Below, piece by piece: positions 61,018-64,000 of a stretch of 64,000 nucleotides of DNA. Position 1 is the first letter of the stretch, and each line of letters starts with the position of its first letter. Source of the stretch: Leptothoe kymatousa TAU-MAC 1615 (lineage in GTDB: Bacteria > Cyanobacteriota > Cyanobacteriia > Phormidesmidales > Phormidesmidaceae). Position numbers and translations under genes: made by a program. The notes below the pieces were generated by a model, which had not been told where the DNA came from, searched no databases, and saw only the letters and a program-made list of their open reading frames with translations. The DNA is taken from NCBI RefSeq assembly GCF_018739865.1, contig NZ_JADOER010000011.1, forward strand, positions 248,001 through 312,000, read 5' to 3'.

Positions 61018-61311
61018 ATGAACACCTTCCCCTCCGACATTCAAGACATCGAAGTACAGCGTCTACGACTCGAAAAACTCTGCCAACCCACCCCAGCCCA
61101 AAAGCTTACAACGGTATCTGGTCGTTGGCTGCGTCAGGCAGGGCAGTGGCTGGTCAAGGCTCTCACCGAAGGTGATCAGCTCCGAATTCGCACTCAGTCC
61201 ACCCAGCAGGGAACCGTTTGGCACGTGCATGATCCCATCGGTGGCACCGACCACATGTTTGCTTCGGAAGAAGGGCTACGCACGTGGCTAGAGCAACGCT
61301 ACAGCCTGTAG
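61018..61311 (+). CDS. Conserved hypothetical protein (97 aa)
   Basis: MNTFPSDIQDIEVQRLRLEKLCQPT...; GAGGAGG-like RBS (61009-61013) upstream. Confidence 0.6.
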   Translation: MNTFPSDIQDIEVQRLRLEKLCQPTPAQKLTTVSGRWLRQAGQWLVKALTEGDQLRIRTQSTQQGTVWHVHDPIGGTDHMFASEEGLRTWLEQRYSL

Positions 61312-61493
61312 TCTATAGATCCCAGCTCGGGACTGCAATCCTAATACAGCTTGCAGTCCCCCCCATTAGGTATCCTCAAAACTTTTGGTCCTGAGGGTGC
61401 GATCGCTCCCCCCAGGGTTAAGAACTCCGGTATCCTTCGCTGATGTCTTAATTAGCTACGGTATAGTATTTGAGATATTCATCGAAAGTTGCC

Positions 61494-61682
61494 ATGTTCG
61501 GTTTAGGTTGGCCAGAAGTCGGAATTATCGCCATCGTCGCCGTTTTAATTTTTGGGCCAAAAAAAATCCCAGAATTGGGGAGTGCCCTGGGTAAAACCCT
61601 ACGCGGTTTTAAAGACGAGATGGATGCTGAAACAACAGACTATGAAGACGCTGACTACGTCGAAGATACGGAACAAAGTTGA
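61494..61682 (+). CDS. tatA: Twin-arginine translocase subunit TatA/E
   Basis: MFGLGWPEVGIIAIVAVLIFGPKKIPELGSALGKTLRGFKDEMDAE. Confidence 0.93.
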   Translation: MFGLGWPEVGIIAIVAVLIFGPKKIPELGSALGKTLRGFKDEMDAETTDYEDADYVEDTEQS

Positions 61683-61768
61683 TTGGTCCTAGTCTGAGTA
61701 TGTAGTAGGTACATGGTTGGAGCTACCTACTACTAGCAAGCGTCTAGTGAGCATATAGTAGGCATGAC

Positions 61769-61803
61769 AGGAAGATGGCGATGCCACCTTCCTGTTTTTT
61801 TAT
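61769..61803 (+). terminator. Intrinsic terminator downstream of tatA
   Basis: CAGGAAGATGG-cgatg-CCACCTTCCTG-TTTTTTT. Confidence 0.8.
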
Positions 61804-61899
61804 CCAGTTTTTTGTCCACCGTCGAAACAGCCGAAGGGCATGCCCTTTGGGATGCCCCCAAACAAGGGCATGTTCCCTGACAACAAACGGCGGCCCAGC

Positions 61900-63264
61900 T
61901 TAAATTCCCAACCGCTGATAAACCTTATCCAGATTTCTCAACTGATAGTCTGGGTTAAACGCCTCCTTAATTTCTTCAGGCGATAGATTTTCCTTCACCT
62001 GGGCATCTGCAGAAATCAGCGCCTGAAAATCGCCGCCCTCAACATTCCAAGCCTCATGGGCACAGCGTTGCACAATGCCATAGGCATCCTCGCGAGCAAT
62101 CCCCTTTTCCACCAGGGACAGCAGCACCCGCTGACTAAACACCACCCCGCCGTACATGTTCATATTACGCTTCATGTTCTCGGGGTAAACCTGCAGATTT
62201 TGAATTAGCTTAGTCGTCTCCACCAACATAAAGTGGGTCAGAATACAGCTGTCTGGGAAAATCACCCGTTCAACAGAACTATGGGAAATATCTCGCTCGT
62301 GCCATAGGGCCACATTTTCTAGAGCCGCCAAAGCATTGGTACGAATCAGGCGGGCCAGTCCGGTTAACCGCTCAGACTTAATCGGGTTGCGCTTGTGGGG
62401 CATGGCCGAAGACCCCTTTTGGCCCTTGGCAAAAAACTCTTCCACTTCCAGCACGTCGGTGCGCTGTAGGTTACGAATTTCCACCGCAAACCGCTCAATT
62501 GAGGCCGCCAACCCGGCCAGAGTGGTCATAAATTCAGCGTGCACATCCCTAGAAATCACCTGGGTGGATGCGGTATCTGGCTTCAGGCCAAGCTTTTGGC
62601 AAGTAAGCGCTTCAATTTCTGGATCAATATTGGCGTAGGTGCCCACCGCACCCGATATTTGGCCCACCGCAATTTCATCATGGATGCGGCACAGGCGCTC
62701 ACGGTGGCGCAGCACTTCTGCCAGCCAACCCGCTAGCTTAAAGCCAAAGGTCATGGGTTCGGCGTGGATCCCGTGGGAGCGGCCAATCATCACCGTATTA
62801 CGATGGTCCTGGGCCTTGGTGCGAATCACCTGAATCAGTTTTTCCACATGGGACAAAATCACCTTGTGACTCGCTACGATCTGGAGAGAAAGCGCCGTAT
62901 CTAGCACATCGGAGCTGGTCATTCCCAAGTGAATATAGCGCCCCGCATCGCCCACATATTCATTGACGTTGGTCAAGAACGCAATTACGTCGTGGCGGAC
63001 TTCAGCCTCAATTTCTAGAATGCGTGCTACGTCAAACTTGGCCTTGGCTTTGATTTCGTCCACCGCTTCCTGAGGAATTCGGCCCAGGTCAGCTTGAGCT
63101 TCACAGACGGCGATTTCAACCTGAAGCCAGGTCTGGAATTTATACTCGTCGGTCCAAAGTTCGCCCATCTCGGGCAGGGTGTAACGTTCAATCAAAACTC
63201 GTGTCGCAGGATACAACCGATCTATTGTACGCGGGCGGTCCCTACTTACTAAATCGAAATTCAC
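61900..63264 (-). CDS. purB: Adenylosuccinate lyase (start may be TTG at 63195)
   Basis: IERYTLPEMGELWTDEYKFQTWLQVEIAVCEAQADLGRIP...HLGMTSSDVLDTALSLQ...GSSAMPHKRNPIKSERLTGLARLIR. Confidence 0.97.
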   Translation of the reverse strand: MNFDLVSRDRPRTIDRLYPATRVLIERYTLPEMGELWTDEYKFQTWLQVEIAVCEAQADLGRIPQEAVDEIKAKAKFDVARILEIEAEVRHDVIAFLTNVNEYVGDAGRYIHLGMTSSDVLDTALSLQIVASHKVILSHVEKLIQVIRTKAQDHRNTVMIGRSHGIHAEPMTFGFKLAGWLAEVLRHRERLCRIHDEIAVGQISGAVGTYANIDPEIEALTCQKLGLKPDTASTQVISRDVHAEFMTTLAGLAASIERFAVEIRNLQRTDVLEVEEFFAKGQKGSSAMPHKRNPIKSERLTGLARLIRTNALAALENVALWHERDISHSSVERVIFPDSCILTHFMLVETTKLIQNLQVYPENMKRNMNMYGGVVFSQRVLLSLVEKGIAREDAYGIVQRCAHEAWNVEGGDFQALISADAQVKENLSPEEIKEAFNPDYQLRNLDKVYQRLGI

Positions 63265-63418
63265 AATAGTGCGAATTTGATTACATCACTGTTAATCAAA
63301 TCGCTGTTGTTGATTTAGCCCCCAAGGCTCCGCTCCCTCACCCTCAAGCTGCTAGATCAGGAATAGCCCCTGGCCGCTGTGTATCTCAAGGTCATCGCGC
63401 AGCAACCCTAATCAATCT

Positions 63419-64000
63419 ATGCCATCCCACATGACAACATGGCTACTCCATGGCTTAGACACGGCCCATGGCAATTTACCTTTCATGGTGTGGAATAGCT
63501 TTTTAGCCCTGATTCCATTGATTTTAAGTTTTTGGTTATTTCGAGGCCGGGGTAGCCATAGACGTCACTGGCCTTGGTGGATCGGATTTACTCTGTTTGT
63601 TGCCTTTCTCCCCAATGCCCCCTATGTGCTGACCGATATTATTCACCTGGTCAAAGATATTCGGATGGGCACATCGGTATGGGCGATCGCACTAATTTTA
63701 ATTCCCCAATATTTTCTCTTTATCGGCTTTGGTGTGGCCACCTATACGCTTTCGCTAGTGAATTTAGGTCGTTACCTAAGTCGGGAGGGAAAATGCCGCT
63801 GGGTACTACCGGCGGAACTCACACTCCATGGCCTCACAGCCCTAGGTATTTATTTAGGTCGTTTTCTACGATTTAACAGTTGGGATTTAGTCACTAGCCC
63901 CTTGGCCGTTATGGGAAATACCCTGGCATTATTATTGTCTAAGTGGCCCCTCGCAGTGATGTTTGGGACATTTATAATTTTGGCCGTGGTGTATTGGCTG
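63419..64000 (+). CDS. DUF1361 family membrane protein, truncated by window edge
   Basis: MPSHMTTWLLHGLDTAHGNLPFMVWNSFLALIPLILSFWLFRG...FVAFLPNAPYVLTDIIHLVKDIR...; not in the ORF track in this frame. Confidence 0.75.
   Translation, partial: MPSHMTTWLLHGLDTAHGNLPFMVWNSFLALIPLILSFWLFRGRGSHRRHWPWWIGFTLFVAFLPNAPYVLTDIIHLVKDIRMGTSVWAIALILIPQYFLFIGFGVATYTLSLVNLGRYLSREGKCRWVLPAELTLHGLTALGIYLGRFLRFNSWDLVTSPLAVMGNTLALLLSKWPLAVMFGTFIILAVVYWL

Overview
This 64 kb window is cyanobacterial chromosome. Support: psb30, a CpcL-type phycobilisome linker, the PSRP-3/Ycf65, Ycf51 and DUF3685 families, atpB-atpC, and many HIP1-like GCGATCGC octamers. It is mostly housekeeping genes (ispD, hemL, hisIE, groES-groEL with a perfect CIRCE, atpB-atpC, ffh, prfC, tatA, purB, one tRNA-Arg) plus conserved cyanobacterial hypotheticals. 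There are no rRNAs, CRISPR arrays, prophages or intact transposons that I can see. Observations most worth a second look: (1) a 29-codon leader ORF containing an intrinsic-terminator-like hairpin, whose stop overlaps the GTG start of a CpcL-type linker (19141-19230), i.e. a possible attenuator; (2) a possible NAD/ADP-ribose locus (nicotinamidase-like hydrolase, ADP-ribosylglycohydrolase, divergent NrtR-like NUDIX regulator) with a 23-bp inverted repeat in the shared promoter and a 49-bp tandem array seeded by the 3' end of the glycohydrolase gene; (3) a decaying VapBC/Uma2 island bracketed by a duplicated 3' gene segment; (4) an atpB-atpC intergenic hairpin made of GTGAGT/ACTCAC repeats; (5) a PLD-family protein carrying a canonical EF-hand loop; (6) several structured intergenic regions that could be ncRNAs. 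All family calls come from reading the translations; no database search was run.
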